Numbered from the stretch's first letter, positions 51,673-60,524 are shown. The stretch: 64,000 nucleotides of DNA from UBA7672 sp963718145 (GCA_963718145.1 CAVQYJ010000012.1:491942-555941), one strand, 5' to 3'. Notes: generated by a model not told the origin, from the letters alone. A program made the numbers and translations.

Positions 51673-52125
51673 TCAGTTGCGGCGCGCGCCCGGCGGGCCG
51701 GCGAGATCCGGCGAGGCGCCTTCGTTCTCGTCCTTGTCTTCGATCCAGCTCGCCCGCGGTGGGGCGAAGAAGTCGATTTCGACGCTGGTCTCCAGCGCTT
51801 CGATCGAATGCGGGGCGTTGGCCGGGATGACGATCACCTGGCCGGGGCGAAGATCATGGACCTGCCCGCCGACGACAAACCGCAGGCGGCCCGACTGCAC
51901 GTAGCTGACTTGCTCGCTGCCGTGCTGGTGCACAGCGACCCTGGCGCCCTTGCGGAGGTCGTAGACGGCCATGGTGGACTTGTCGGCCATGACGTAGCGG
52001 CGGGTCAGGCCGGAAGAGATTCGCTCGGGCGTCATCGCGCCGATGTCGTGCACCACGGCCGGGCCGGGAGTGGCGCAAGCCCCGATAGACGCAACCGCAA
52101 GACCGAGAAGAATGTGTTGACGCAT
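51673..52125 (-). CDS. Cupin-domain lipoprotein
   Basis: 150 residues. The lipobox 'VASIGAC' (Cys17) is followed by a cupin: 'GARVAVHQHGSEQVSYVQSGRLRFVVGGQVHDLRPGQVIVIPANAPHSIEAL' holds the two cupin motifs (H-x-H...E and P-x-x-x-x-H). Cupins bind a metal and act as isomerases, dioxygenases or receptors; the partial metal set fits a small binding or isomerase protein. The role is unknown. Confidence 0.85.
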   Translation of the reverse strand: MRQHILLGLAVASIGACATPGPAVVHDIGAMTPERISSGLTRRYVMADKSTMAVYDLRKGARVAVHQHGSEQVSYVQSGRLRFVVGGQVHDLRPGQVIVIPANAPHSIEALETSVEIDFFAPPRASWIEDKDENEGASPDLAGPPGARRN

Positions 52126-52192
52126 GAGTCCAGTCCTCCGCTCGCACTCAATCAGAATTATGTAGTGTGGCACGGAGGGCGGGTCAGCGACC

Positions 52193-52498
52193 TTACTTCT
52201 TCTTCACGGCCTTCCTGGCCGACGCCATCGGCTTTGGGCCTTTCGCTTTCGGCCCTGATGCCTTCGTGGCGCCTGCCGGCCTGATCTGCGTGACCTTGTA
52301 GATCTTTCCGGCCTTGTCATAGGTGGTCCACTCGCCGACTTGCACGCCGCGGTCGAAGGAGCCGGAACGCATGATGGCGCCGCCCCCTTTGCGGAAGAAT
52401 TCCCAGTAGCCATGCATCTCGCCGTCTAGCGTCTGGCCACGGGCCCAGATGGAGCCGTCGTTGTGAAGTGTGGCGGCGGGCTTTGGCTTCGACGCCAC
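52193..52498 (-). CDS. MORN-repeat-type small protein
   Basis: 101 residues. 'NDGSIWARGQTLDGEMHGYWEFFRKGGGAIMRSGSFDRGVQVGEWTTYDKAGKI' shows MORN-like G-x-W-x-x-Y repeats as in YwqK antitoxin-like proteins, and the tail is a basic Lys/Ala stretch ('ARKAVKKK'). The start is GTG at 52498, four bases beyond the acyl-CoA dehydrogenase stop, suggesting cotranslation. No toxin gene is recognised, so antitoxin identity is unsupported; it may be a small RNA- or nucleotide-binding protein. Confidence 0.7.
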   Translation of the reverse strand: MASKPKPAATLHNDGSIWARGQTLDGEMHGYWEFFRKGGGAIMRSGSFDRGVQVGEWTTYDKAGKIYKVTQIRPAGATKASGPKAKGPKPMASARKAVKKK

Positions 52499-52499
52499 C

Positions 52500-53720
52500 T
52501 CACGCCGCCATGATCATCTGGGCCATGATGTTGCGCTGGATCTCGTTGGAGCCGGCGTAGATCGAGGTCTTGCGGTTGTTGAAATAGGCGCCCGCCGACG
52601 TGATCAGGTGTTCCGGCGCCGGCAGCGGCTCGTTGGAGCGGCCTTCGAGGTGGGCGTAGGTGTCCTGCACGAAGGGCTCGGCATAGACGCCGGCGGCTTC
52701 GAGCACGACCTCTGTGATCTTCTGGCCGATCTCGGAGCCGCGCGTTTTCATCAGCGACGACATGGCGCCGACGGACTGGCCGGAGGACAGCTTGTCGAAG
52801 ATGCGCCGTTCTGTTGCGTCCAGCGCCTCGACCTGGATTTCGAGGTCGGCGATCTTGCGGGCGAAATCCGGATCTTCCATCAGCGGACGGCCGCCCACGG
52901 TCTCGATCTTCGCGAGCTGGCGCGCCTTGTTCAGCGCATTTCGGTTCGAGGGCGCGTAGGCCGAGCCACGCTCGAACGTCAGTAGGTATTTGGCGCAGGT
53001 CCACCCCTCGCCTTCCTTGCCGACAAGGTTCTCGACGGGGACCTTCACATTGTCGAAGAAGACCGAGTTGATCTCCTGCTCTCCCGGCGGGGTGTCATCC
53101 AGCGTGTTGATCGGCGTGATGGCGATGCCGGGCGATTTCATGTCGACTAGGATGAACGAAATCCCGTTCTGCTTCTTCTCTTCCTTCGATGTGCGGCAGA
53201 GGCAGAAGATCCAGTCGGCCCACTGGGCGTAAGTCGTCCAGGTCTTGGAGCCGTTGAGGATGTAGAAATCACCCTCGCGCCTGGCCGTCATCGACAAGCT
53301 GGCGAGGTCGGAGCCTGAGCCTGGCTCGGAATAGCCCTGGCACCACCAGACCTCGGAATTGCGGATCGGCGGCAGGAATTTCTTCTTCTGCGCATCATTG
53401 CCGAACTTCATGATCACAGGCGCGCACATCCGCACGCCCATGGAGGAGTTGCGCGGCGTGCCGGCGAGCGAGGTTTCCATTTCGAAGATGTATTTCTGGC
53501 CCTGCGTCCAGCCTGGCCCCCCGTGCTCGCTTGGCCAGTTTGGAACCAGCCAGCCTTTCCGGGCGAGCTTCTTCTGCCATTCCTTCTGGTGCCTTTCGTC
53601 GAGCGAGCCGTTCTTGGAGAGCGCCATGCGTTTCTTGAAGTCGTCGGTGTAATTCTCGGCGATCCAGGCGCGGACTTCGTCGCGGAACTTCAGTTCCTCG
53701 GCGGTGAATTCGAGATCCAT
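52500..53720 (-). CDS. Acyl-CoA dehydrogenase family protein
   Basis: 406 residues. 'FTAEELKFRDEVRAWIAENY' N-terminus, 'LVPNWPSEHGGPGWTQGQKYIFEMETSLAGTPRNSS' and 'CQGYSEPGSGSDLASLSM' (FAD motif), 'FYILNGSKTWTTYAQWADWIFCLCRTS', 'TFERGSAYAPSNR' near 270 (the probable catalytic-position Glu) and 'IQRNIMAQMIMAA' at the end. It belongs to the large-subunit acyl-CoA dehydrogenases used in side-chain oxidation of fatty acids, steroids or terpenoids. The ATG at 53720 gives 'MDLEFTAEEL'. It is followed 20 bases upstream by an ABM gene. Confidence 0.92.
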   Translation of the reverse strand: MDLEFTAEELKFRDEVRAWIAENYTDDFKKRMALSKNGSLDERHQKEWQKKLARKGWLVPNWPSEHGGPGWTQGQKYIFEMETSLAGTPRNSSMGVRMCAPVIMKFGNDAQKKKFLPPIRNSEVWWCQGYSEPGSGSDLASLSMTARREGDFYILNGSKTWTTYAQWADWIFCLCRTSKEEKKQNGISFILVDMKSPGIAITPINTLDDTPPGEQEINSVFFDNVKVPVENLVGKEGEGWTCAKYLLTFERGSAYAPSNRNALNKARQLAKIETVGGRPLMEDPDFARKIADLEIQVEALDATERRIFDKLSSGQSVGAMSSLMKTRGSEIGQKITEVVLEAAGVYAEPFVQDTYAHLEGRSNEPLPAPEHLITSAGAYFNNRKTSIYAGSNEIQRNIMAQMIMAA

Positions 53721-53739
53721 GGCTATTGCACCCAATCCT

Positions 53740-54030
53740 CTACTGAACTTTGTCCATGCGCGTGACCTTGGGCGGGCCGGCGAGGAAGGGGCCCATGGCC
53801 TTGCCTAGCCGCTTGAAGTGTTCGAAGCCGCGATGGGCGTCGACGGCGGCCTGGTCCTTGTACTGTTCCATGAAGATGTAGGTGGTGGCGGAGTCCTTCA
53901 CCTTGAACAGCTTGTAGTAGAGGACACCGGGCTCGTTGGCCGCGACCGCAGCTTCAAGTTCCTTGGCCACAGCCTCGAACTCGGCCTGCTTGCCTTCGAT
54001 GATGGTCAGTTCCGCGACCGTTCCGAACAT
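53740..54030 (-). CDS. Antibiotic-biosynthesis-monooxygenase (ABM) domain protein
   Basis: 96 residues. One ABM ferredoxin-like domain: 'VAELTIIEGKQAEFEAVAKELEAAVAANEPGVLYYKLFKVKD', 'YIFMEQYKDQAAVDAHRGFEHFKRLG'. Usual substrates are quinones and small aromatics, but many members just detoxify. The ATG at 54030 opens the domain at 'MFGTVAELT'. It follows an acyl-CoA dehydrogenase in the same orientation. Confidence 0.87.
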   Translation of the reverse strand: MFGTVAELTIIEGKQAEFEAVAKELEAAVAANEPGVLYYKLFKVKDSATTYIFMEQYKDQAAVDAHRGFEHFKRLGKAMGPFLAGPPKVTRMDKVQ

Positions 54031-54091
54031 AAATCCCTCCACGCTTTTCGCGCAGAATAGGCGTTACGGCGCGGGAGGCAATCGCCTGTCT

Positions 54092-55108
54092 CTATTCACC
54101 CTCTTCCGCAAAGTTCTTCTTGCCCAGGGTGTCGTTCTTCCGGGCGCCGGCGAGGATGCCGGGAAGCGCGTAATTGCCTTCGTGGCAGGCGTATTCGTAA
54201 AGGGCGCCCTTGGAGGCGTTGAAGACCATCTCGGCTTTCCAGACCTGGCTGAAGAGTTTCGGATCGTTGACGCTGAACGCGTAGAGGATCTGGTCTTTCG
54301 CCACGCGGGTGAAGCGTTCAGTGACTTTCGCGTCGGGCGACAACAGGTAAGAGTTGGCGAAGAAGGTGCGGAGGCTTTCGCCCGGGTTGAAGTTCGTCGT
54401 CTCGACGACGAGCGTGTCGCCCTCGTAGTGGCCCTTCGAATTGCCAAGCCATTGCGGGATCTTGTCATCGACGCCGGCGGTCAGCGGGATGATGCGTGCG
54501 TCATGGTTCATCTCGACCAGGATGACGACATAGTCCTTCGACTGCACGAACTGGTAGGTGTTGTTGTACATCACGTTGATCATCGGCGGACCGCCAGTGG
54601 AGCCGAAGCCGACGAGGCAGCGCTCTGCCATCGGGCGGGTTTCGGGGCCGTCGAATGTGTTGCGGACAAAGGCGAGGCCGTCCTCGAATTTCTTCTTGCC
54701 CTCGGCCGTGTAGGGGATGCGGCCGGAGGGCGGATCGACGATCCAGGACGAGCGGAATTCGCCGTTGATCTTGCCGTAGCGCGTGCCTGCGTCGACGTAG
54801 AAACTGTTGTAGCCGCCAACATCCTGCCCGGCCCGCGGCGCGCCGGAATTGGGATCGGTGCGCAGGCTGCCGCGAGCGTCGGCGGCGGCGCGCTGCGCTT
54901 CGAGGCGCTGGGCGTCGGCTTCCGGTATGACCAGCGACTTGAACTGGCCCGAGCGCTCGAGGCTGGTGAGCGAGACGTTGGTCCAGAAGCCCTGAAGGTC
55001 CGGCTTGCCGTCGGCGGTGCGGGGGGGCTGGTAGGCGGGGGTCTGTGCCAGCACCACGGGGGCGGCCGTGATCGCCAGCGCGATCAGTCCAGCCAAACGC
55101 ATTTTCAT
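54092..55108 (-). CDS. Exported hypothetical protein with 'DGKPDLQGFW' family pattern
   Basis: 338 residues. The signal peptide 'MKMRLAGLIALAITAAPVVLAQ' is followed by 'RTADGKPDLQGFWTNVSLTSLERS', 'TFDGPETRPMAERCLVGFGS.GGPPMINVMYNNTYQFVQSKDYVVILVEMNHDARIIPL' and 'WLGNSKGHYEGDTLVVETTNFNPGESL'. The set 'PDLQG.W' and 'GDTLVVET.NF' marks an unnamed exported family common in Proteobacteria and Acidobacteria. No catalytic motif is recognised. The ATG at 55108 opens the signal peptide. Confidence 0.83.
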   Translation of the reverse strand: MKMRLAGLIALAITAAPVVLAQTPAYQPPRTADGKPDLQGFWTNVSLTSLERSGQFKSLVIPEADAQRLEAQRAAADARGSLRTDPNSGAPRAGQDVGGYNSFYVDAGTRYGKINGEFRSSWIVDPPSGRIPYTAEGKKKFEDGLAFVRNTFDGPETRPMAERCLVGFGSTGGPPMINVMYNNTYQFVQSKDYVVILVEMNHDARIIPLTAGVDDKIPQWLGNSKGHYEGDTLVVETTNFNPGESLRTFFANSYLLSPDAKVTERFTRVAKDQILYAFSVNDPKLFSQVWKAEMVFNASKGALYEYACHEGNYALPGILAGARKNDTLGKKNFAEEGE

Positions 55109-55185
55109 GGTCGCCTCCTCCAGAGTCGTCTCGTTCTTGTGTCGCAGCGTAGTCCCGTTCGCGGAAGCGGCAAAGCCGCGCCCGA

Positions 55186-55977
55186 TCACTCCCCCTTGAA
55201 CACCGGTTCGCGCTTTTCGAGAATGGCGGCGACGCCTTCCTCGTGATCCTTGGTGTGGTGCATCAGGCCTTGTGCGGCGGCGGACATTTCCATGATCGTA
55301 TCGTAGGTCGCCTGCGTGCCGTGGCGCAGCAGCTGTTTGGCGACGCGCAGGGAGTGCGGGGGCTGTTTGGCGATCTGGGTGGCGAGCGCCATGGCTTCGG
55401 TCATCAGCTGGTCGCCGGGGACGACTTTCGAGACGAGGCCCCATTCCTTCGCGGTGTTGGCGTCGATGAGGTTGCCGGTGAAGAGGAGTTCGCAGGCGCG
55501 GCTCATGCCGATCACGCGGGGAAGCAGCCAGGCGCCGCCATCGCCCGGGATGAGGCCGAGCTTGAGGAAGGTGACGCCGTAGCGCGCGTTGTCCGACGAG
55601 ATGCGGATATCGGCCATGCAGGCGACATCGCAGCCCAGGCCGATGGCGGCGCCGTTGACGGCGGCGATCAGCGGGATTTCGAGATTGTAGAGCGCGCGCA
55701 CGATCATGTGGACGCCGTTCTTGTAGGCGTCGCGCACCTCGGCCGGGTTTCCCGCGAAGGAGCCGGTGCGGGACTGCATCGCCTTGACGTTGCCGCCGGC
55801 GGAGAAGCCCTTGCCGGCGCCGGTGAGGATGGCGCAGCGCAGCGACTTGTCGGTGTTGATCTGCGCACAGGCGTCGCGCACGGCCTCGCCATCGCCGGGC
55901 TCGCCCAGCGCATTCATGGCGTCCGGACGGTTGAGAGTCAGGATCGCGATGGGGCCTTTTTTCTCGAGGGTGATCAT
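55186..55977 (-). CDS. Enoyl-CoA hydratase/isomerase family protein
   Basis: 263 residues, crotonase fold. 'IAILTLNRPDAMNALG' near 10-25, 'GAGKGFSAGGNVKAMQ' near 52, 'PLIAAVNGAAIGLGCDVACMADIRISSDNARYGVTFLKLGLIPGDGGAWLLPRVIGMSRACELLFTG' (catalytic Glu replaced in part by Gly-Cys-Asp and Gly-Asp-Gly), 'ATYDTIMEMSAAAQGLMHHTKDHEEGV' and 'KREPVFKGE' near the C-terminus. It keeps the fold but may be an isomerase or hydrolase rather than a strict hydratase. It is part of the acyl-CoA block. Confidence 0.9.
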   Translation of the reverse strand: MITLEKKGPIAILTLNRPDAMNALGEPGDGEAVRDACAQINTDKSLRCAILTGAGKGFSAGGNVKAMQSRTGSFAGNPAEVRDAYKNGVHMIVRALYNLEIPLIAAVNGAAIGLGCDVACMADIRISSDNARYGVTFLKLGLIPGDGGAWLLPRVIGMSRACELLFTGNLIDANTAKEWGLVSKVVPGDQLMTEAMALATQIAKQPPHSLRVAKQLLRHGTQATYDTIMEMSAAAQGLMHHTKDHEEGVAAILEKREPVFKGE

Positions 55978-56039
55978 GGGGCGGGCCTCTGGCTGGTGCG
56001 GGTGCTGCGGCTAGCCTGTAGCGAACGCCGCCGCCCGTG

Positions 56040-56336
56040 TCATCCTGGCTGCTTCCACTGCGGGTAGAGGCGGTCCATCTCAACCTTGTGGCGGGCTTTG
56101 CTGGCTGCAACATCGATGCGGGCCTGTTCGGCGCGACTGCGTTGCTGCGCCTCGCGGGTGTAGATTTCGTCGGCAACCGCGTCGGCCGATAAGACCATTC
56201 GCGATCCGGTCCCCGCGCTCGTCCGCGACCGCGTATCTGGTGCGGCGTTCGCTAGCGGCGAGATCGAGAAAGCGGAGGCGTTCTGCCAGATCCCGATCCA
56301 GGCCATGCCCTGGGCGGGATGAGCTGCTGGGGACAT
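56040..56336 (-). pseudogene. Possible small gene with frame changes (unrecognised)
   Basis: 98 codons as read. The last ~45 residues ('DEIYTREAQQRSRAEQARIDVAASKARHKVEMDRLYPQW') are highly helical and charged. In the neighbouring frame, bases ~56180-56300 read 'DLAERLRFLDLAASERRTRYAVADERGDRIANGL', equally coding-like. The two halves would join if one base were added or removed near 56190, so the gene may be damaged or misread. No family was recognised. Confidence 0.4.
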
Positions 56337-56400
56337 GCGCTCTCGATCGGACCGGCGGAGCCGTCCGGAATGCGTGTCCCTCCGGAACGATGGAGGGCGT

Positions 56401-56488
56401 GGGGACGCGGGATGCCCCGCGTGGGTGTTGGCGTCCGTCTCGCGACGGCTGCCGGCAGGTCGAAGAGAAGCGCGGATCCCGCGTCCCC
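56401..56488. repeat. Inverted repeat, 13-bp perfect arms
   Basis: ggggacgcgggat (56401-56413) and atcccgcgtcccc (56476-56488) are perfect complements, separated by 62 bases. The surrounding sequence is GC-rich and not obviously coding. It could be part of a dispersed repeat or a structured RNA. Confidence 0.65.
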
Positions 56489-56949
56489 GGGGATCGTTGA
56501 TCGCCGGGCTGGAACCGAGAGGTCTTTCACTCTCCTGACCAGTGTCCCGGCGGCGTGCAGGTCATGGCTGTTCCAACCATGATCCCCGGAGCATTCCCTC
56601 GCTTACCTGCAAGAGGCCCGGCTTCCCGAGGGCTCTTCACGCTCGATCCCACCGCCGCCGCGCCGTTGAACAGCGTGCACGGCTGCCCTCCTGCGGTGGC
56701 GATGGGGGGATTATACGACGGGTTTTGAGCCCTACAGAAAAGTCGTCGGCGAACCGGCCAAGATTTCCTGCAAGCGGCTGGATTCACTGGGGAAGCTGGA
56801 AACGCAGATTGGCCAAACTGTTGGACAAGTCCGGCGGATCCCCAACAGCTGGGGTTCATTCCATCGACCGGGGACGGTGGATGTCGCCTTCGGCTCATCC
56901 ACCTCTATGGGCCGTGCCTGATGCGGGCGTCTTCGCGTGTGTGCTGAGG

Positions 56950-57318
56950 TTATCTGGCTGGCCGGCGAGTGAACGCGAATTCAACGACGCCCTGGGGCGT
57001 CACCGTCAGCGTGGCGAGCTCGCCGCCGCGGAGGTGGAAGCTGCCGGGGGATTCGAGCATGCGCGAGGCGGTCTGGCAACGCATGAGGGCAAAGCCGATC
57101 TTCGGCGTGTTGAAGGCGCGCTTCCAGGTCTTGTCCTTGGCGACACTGAACTTGATGCGCGAGCCGTCGAAGAATTCCACACGGCAGTCGGCGTCCTCGA
57201 ACTTGTTGGCGACCTCGAGGCCCTGGGCGAGTGGGTTGTTCTGGAACGTCATCGCAGCGAGGAAGGCCAGGACGAGGCCGCCGATAACTGCGCCGATGCC
57301 GAGATGAACCGGACTCAT
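56950..57318 (-). CDS. Hypothetical protein with an N-terminal membrane helix
   Basis: 122 residues. One hydrophobic helix (residues ~6-24, 'IGAVIGGLVLAFLAAMTF') then a soluble domain with 'ANKFEDADCRVEFFDGSRIKFSVAKDKTWKRAFNTPKIGFALMRCQTASRMLE' and 'VTPQGVVEFAFTRR'. Two Cys may pair. No family was recognised. The ATG at 57318 begins just before the helix. It is in the same orientation as the frameshifted acyl-CoA dehydrogenase upstream (83 bases). Confidence 0.7.
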   Translation of the reverse strand: MSPVHLGIGAVIGGLVLAFLAAMTFQNNPLAQGLEVANKFEDADCRVEFFDGSRIKFSVAKDKTWKRAFNTPKIGFALMRCQTASRMLESPGSFHLRGGELATLTVTPQGVVEFAFTRRPAR

Positions 57319-57401
57319 CACTCTCCCCAAAAAGAGCCATGCGTCACGTTGCGGCGTGCCGGGCGTTCGACGCTTCGCGTCGTACCCCGCGGCGGTCCCA
57401 G

Positions 57402-58540
57402 CTACCTGTTCGACAGCTCCGTGTAGCGGCGGAGGTGCCAGTCGGTGTTGCCGAACTGGCTTTCGATCATGGTGACGCGCTTGAAGAAGTGGCCGACATT
57501 GAGTTCGTCGGTCATACCCATGCCGCCGTGGATCTGGACGGCTTCCTGGCTGATGTATTTGGCGGCCTTGCCGATCTGCACCTTGGCGCCGGAGGCTGCG
57601 AGTTTGCGGGCGCGGTCGGGCTCGCCGAGTTTCAGCGTGACCATGTAGGTCATCGAGATCGACTGCTCGCAGGCCATGAACATGTCGACCATGCGGTGCT
57701 GCAGGACCTGGAAATTGCCGATGGGCTGGCCGAACTGCTTGCGGGTTTTCGAGTAGTCGAGCGTCGCCTGGTTCAGGACCTTGAAACACCCGACGGCTTC
57801 GGCGCAAAGCGAGGCGATGGCTTCATCGGTGACTTTTTCGATCAAGCGGCAGGCCGCCATCGACCTGGCCGATCACGGCGGAGGCGTCCGACGGAGACGT
57901 TCTCGAGCATGACCTCGGAGGCGCGCAGGCCATCGACGGTCGGATAGTCGCGGGTGACGACGCCTTTCGCGTTCTTCGGCACGAGGAAGACGGTGATGCC
58001 CTGCACGTCGCGCTGGCTGCCGGAGGTTCTCGCGGTCACGATGAGGTGCGTGGCGAAGGGCGCTCCGATGACGACGGCTTTGTGGCCGCTGAGGATGAAG
58101 CCCTTGGCGTCTTTCTTGGCGGTGGTGGAGACGTCGTTGAGGTCGTAGCGGCTCTTCGGTTCGGAACAGGCAAAGGCGTAGCGGTTCTCTCCGCCGATGA
58201 GGCCGGCGAGATGTTCTTCCTTTTGCGCGGGCGTGCCGCCATGACGCAGGAAGCCGCCGCCGATGATGACGGTCTGCAGGTAGGGCTCGATGACCAGCCC
58301 CTTGCCGAACTCCTCGGAGATGATCATCGCTTCGACGGCGCCGCCGCCGAAGCCGCCGTCGGCTTCCGGGAAGCTCGCGCCGAGAAGCCCGAGCTCCGCA
58401 AATTGGGTCCACATCTGCGGGCGCCAGCCGGCGTCGGACTTCGCGACCTTGCGGCGCGTATCGAAGTCGTACTGCTGGGCGATCAGCTTCGCGACCGTGT
58501 CGCGCAGCATGTCCTGCTCGGAAGTGAAGCTGAAATCCAT
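57402..58540 (-). pseudogene. Acyl-CoA dehydrogenase, frameshifted
   Basis: From ATG 58540: 'MDFSFTSEQDMLRDTVAKLIAQQYDF', 'LGLLGASFPEADGGFGGGAVEAMIISEEFGKGLVIEPYL', 'FACSEPKSRYDLNDVSTTAKKDAKGFILSGHKAVV' and up to 'VMLENVSV'. The continuation 'DASAVIGQVDGGLPL' is in a second frame, and 'LIEKVTDEAIASLCAEAVGCFKVLNQATLDYSKTRKQFGQPIGNFQVLQHRMVDMFM' in a third, ending at 57402. Two extra bases (one near 57888, one near 57848) restore the frame; the span of 1139 bases is 3n+2, consistent with that. The repaired protein of ~378 aa fits the small-subunit type of dehydrogenases paired with long-chain or steroid oxidation. Either sequencing errors or a dead gene. Confidence 0.88.
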
Positions 58541-58598
58541 AAGACGTGTTCTCCCTGCGCCCTCTTCTAGGACGGTTTGGGGCGCGTGCAACAGCCTC

Positions 58599-59237
58599 CT
58601 AGGCGGGCGCCGCCGCGGACGCGACTTTCGGCCGCTTGGGCTTCCTCAACGTGGCGATGAAGAGTTCTGCCACGATCAGGTTCGGGACCCAGGCGATCCA
58701 GGCGATGACCGGATAGGATGCCTCGAAGCCCCAGTTCATGATGCCGATCGGCAGGTAGATCCGCAGCGTCACGGCCGCAAAGGTGAGCGCGAAGGAGCGG
58801 ATCATCCAGCGTTCGTGGCTGACGAAATCCCTGCGCATCGCAGCGGCAAGAGCCAGAAGCGTGAACGGGACCCAGAGGACGGCGAGGCCGAGGAAGCCCC
58901 AGCCGGCCACGGGGCCCGCAGTGCTGGAGAGCGCGATGACGCCGCCCGCGACGCCGCCGACGACGCAGGCGAAGACATAGCCCCTGCCCATCCAGCGGTG
59001 TAGCGCCGGCGCCTTCTGGCGCAGCGGCTTGAAGAACTGGAAGGCGCCCAGCAGCAGAGCAAACGCCGACGCGGCGATGTGAATCTGCAGGCCGAAAGGC
59101 GAGAACATCGGGTTCTTGAGCGGTAGCTGCGTGAAGCCGGTGGCGACGTGGAAGAGTGCGTAGCCCGCCACCCCGACCGACAGCAGCGCAATCAGCAGCC
59201 AGGTGATGAAGCCGCCAGTTCTTGCCATCGACGCCAT
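58599..59237 (-). CDS. DUF2306 membrane protein
   Basis: 212 residues with about six helices. Landmarks of the family: 'HIAASAFALLLGAFQFFKPLRQKAPALHRWMGRGYVFACVVGGVAGG' (His and Arg conserved) and 'FVSHERWMIRSFALTFAAVTLRIYLPI'. The family is related in topology to small cytochrome b-like membrane proteins; the His residues could bind haem or metal (inference). It lies between two acyl-CoA dehydrogenase genes. Confidence 0.87.
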   Translation of the reverse strand: MASMARTGGFITWLLIALLSVGVAGYALFHVATGFTQLPLKNPMFSPFGLQIHIAASAFALLLGAFQFFKPLRQKAPALHRWMGRGYVFACVVGGVAGGVIALSSTAGPVAGWGFLGLAVLWVPFTLLALAAAMRRDFVSHERWMIRSFALTFAAVTLRIYLPIGIMNWGFEASYPVIAWIAWVPNLIVAELFIATLRKPKRPKVASAAAPA

Positions 59238-59327
59238 GTCTCGACCCTCCCTTATGCCTTCCAGAAGGCTTGTCGTGTCGGGCGCATCATATCGATATTC
59301 GATAAATCCTCAACCTCGCTTTGCTGG

Positions 59328-60524
59328 TCAGAGCCCGAGGACCATCTTGGCGATGATGTTGTGCTGGATCTCGTTGGAGCCTCCGAAGATCGAGGTCTTG
59401 CGCATGTTGGCGTAGTGCGGCGCAGTGGTGTGGGCGTAGTCGGGCCCGATCGGATACTGGTTGTCGCCGTCCTGCGGGAAGCCGCGGAAGTAGGGCGCCC
59501 CATAGACGCCGACGGCTTCGAGCGTGAGTTCGGTGAGGCGCTGCTGGATCTCGGTGCCCTTGATCTTGAGGATCGAGCTTTCCGGCCCCGGCCCTTTGCC
59601 TGCCGCCGCCGAAGCGAGGCCGCGGAGTTCGGTGTATTCCAGCGCTGTGAGATCCACTTCGAGTTCGGCGACCTTCCGCGCGAAGTCCGGGTTCTGGATG
59701 ATGGGCTGGCCGCGATCGAGTTCGACAGAGGCGATCTTCTTCAGCCGCTCGACGCCTTTCTTGGAGCGGGCGACGCCGGCGATTCCGGTGCGCTCGTGGG
59801 CGAGAAGATACTTGGCGTAGGTCCAGCCTTCGTTTTCCTTGCCGACGAGGTTGGCGACGGGGACTTTCACATCGGTGAACCAGGTCTCGTTGACCTCGTG
59901 GCCGCCATCCATGGTGATGATCGGGCGGACTTCGACGCCGGGCGTCTTCATGTCGACGAGGATGAAGGAGATGCCTTCCTGGGGCTTCTTCGCCTTGGGG
60001 TCTGTGCGGCAGAGGACGAAGATCCAGTCGGCGAAATGGCCAAGCGTGGTCCAGGTCTTCTGGCCGTTGATGATGTAGTGATCGCCGACACGCTCGGCCT
60101 TCGTCTTAAGCGAAGCGAGATCGGAGCCGGCGCCGGGTTCGGAATAGCCCTGGCACCAGAAATCCGTGCCGTTGATGATGCGCGGCAGGTAATGCGCCTT
60201 CTGCTCTTCAGAGCCGAACGCCATGATCACCGGCGCGAGCATGGAGGGGCCGAAGGGCGGGATCAGCAGCGTCTCGGCGCGGGCGCATTCTTCCTGGAAA
60301 ATGTAGCGCTGGGTCGGCGACCAGCCGGGCCCGCCATGCTGCTTCGGCCAGTTCGGGGCGCCCCATCCCCTGGAATGGAGAAGCTTCTGCCAGTGAAGGA
60401 AATCCTCCTTCGCGTACTCGTCGCGGCTGACCTTTTCGCGGAATTCGGCTGGGTAGTTGGCCTCGAGCCAGGCGCGCACTTCGTTTCGGAAGGCGATGTC
60501 TTCGGGCTGGAAGTCGAGGTCCAT
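59328..60524 (-). CDS. Acyl-CoA dehydrogenase family protein
   Basis: 398 residues. 'MDLDFQPEDIAFRNEVRAWLEANYPAEF', 'WGAPNWPKQHGGPGWSPTQRYIFQEECARAETLLIPPFG', 'FWCQGYSEPGAGSDLASLKT', 'YIINGQKTWTTLGHFADWIFVLCRTDP', 'LLAHERTGIAGVARSK' (the catalytic-position Glu) and 'IFGGSNEIQHNIIAKMVLGL' at the end. It pairs in type with the 52500 dehydrogenase (large subunits) and neighbours the small-subunit type at 57402. This arrangement recalls heteromeric acyl-CoA dehydrogenases of sterol side-chain degradation (inference). Confidence 0.92.
   Translation of the reverse strand: MDLDFQPEDIAFRNEVRAWLEANYPAEFREKVSRDEYAKEDFLHWQKLLHSRGWGAPNWPKQHGGPGWSPTQRYIFQEECARAETLLIPPFGPSMLAPVIMAFGSEEQKAHYLPRIINGTDFWCQGYSEPGAGSDLASLKTKAERVGDHYIINGQKTWTTLGHFADWIFVLCRTDPKAKKPQEGISFILVDMKTPGVEVRPIITMDGGHEVNETWFTDVKVPVANLVGKENEGWTYAKYLLAHERTGIAGVARSKKGVERLKKIASVELDRGQPIIQNPDFARKVAELEVDLTALEYTELRGLASAAAGKGPGPESSILKIKGTEIQQRLTELTLEAVGVYGAPYFRGFPQDGDNQYPIGPDYAHTTAPHYANMRKTSIFGGSNEIQHNIIAKMVLGL

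Larger units (their letters stand above)
55978..56949. other. Gene-poor stretch between hydratase and small membrane protein
   Basis: About 970 bases. It contains the doubtful small gene at 56040-56336 and a perfect 13-bp inverted repeat (56401-56488). The rest (56490-56949) shows no gene. It is the longest region in the window without a confident coding sequence. Confidence 0.65.

Noticed and set aside
52193..52498. Toxin-antitoxin module suggested by the MORN/YwqK-like small protein
   Set aside because: No toxin gene is adjacent; the neighbours are an acyl-CoA dehydrogenase and a cupin lipoprotein.
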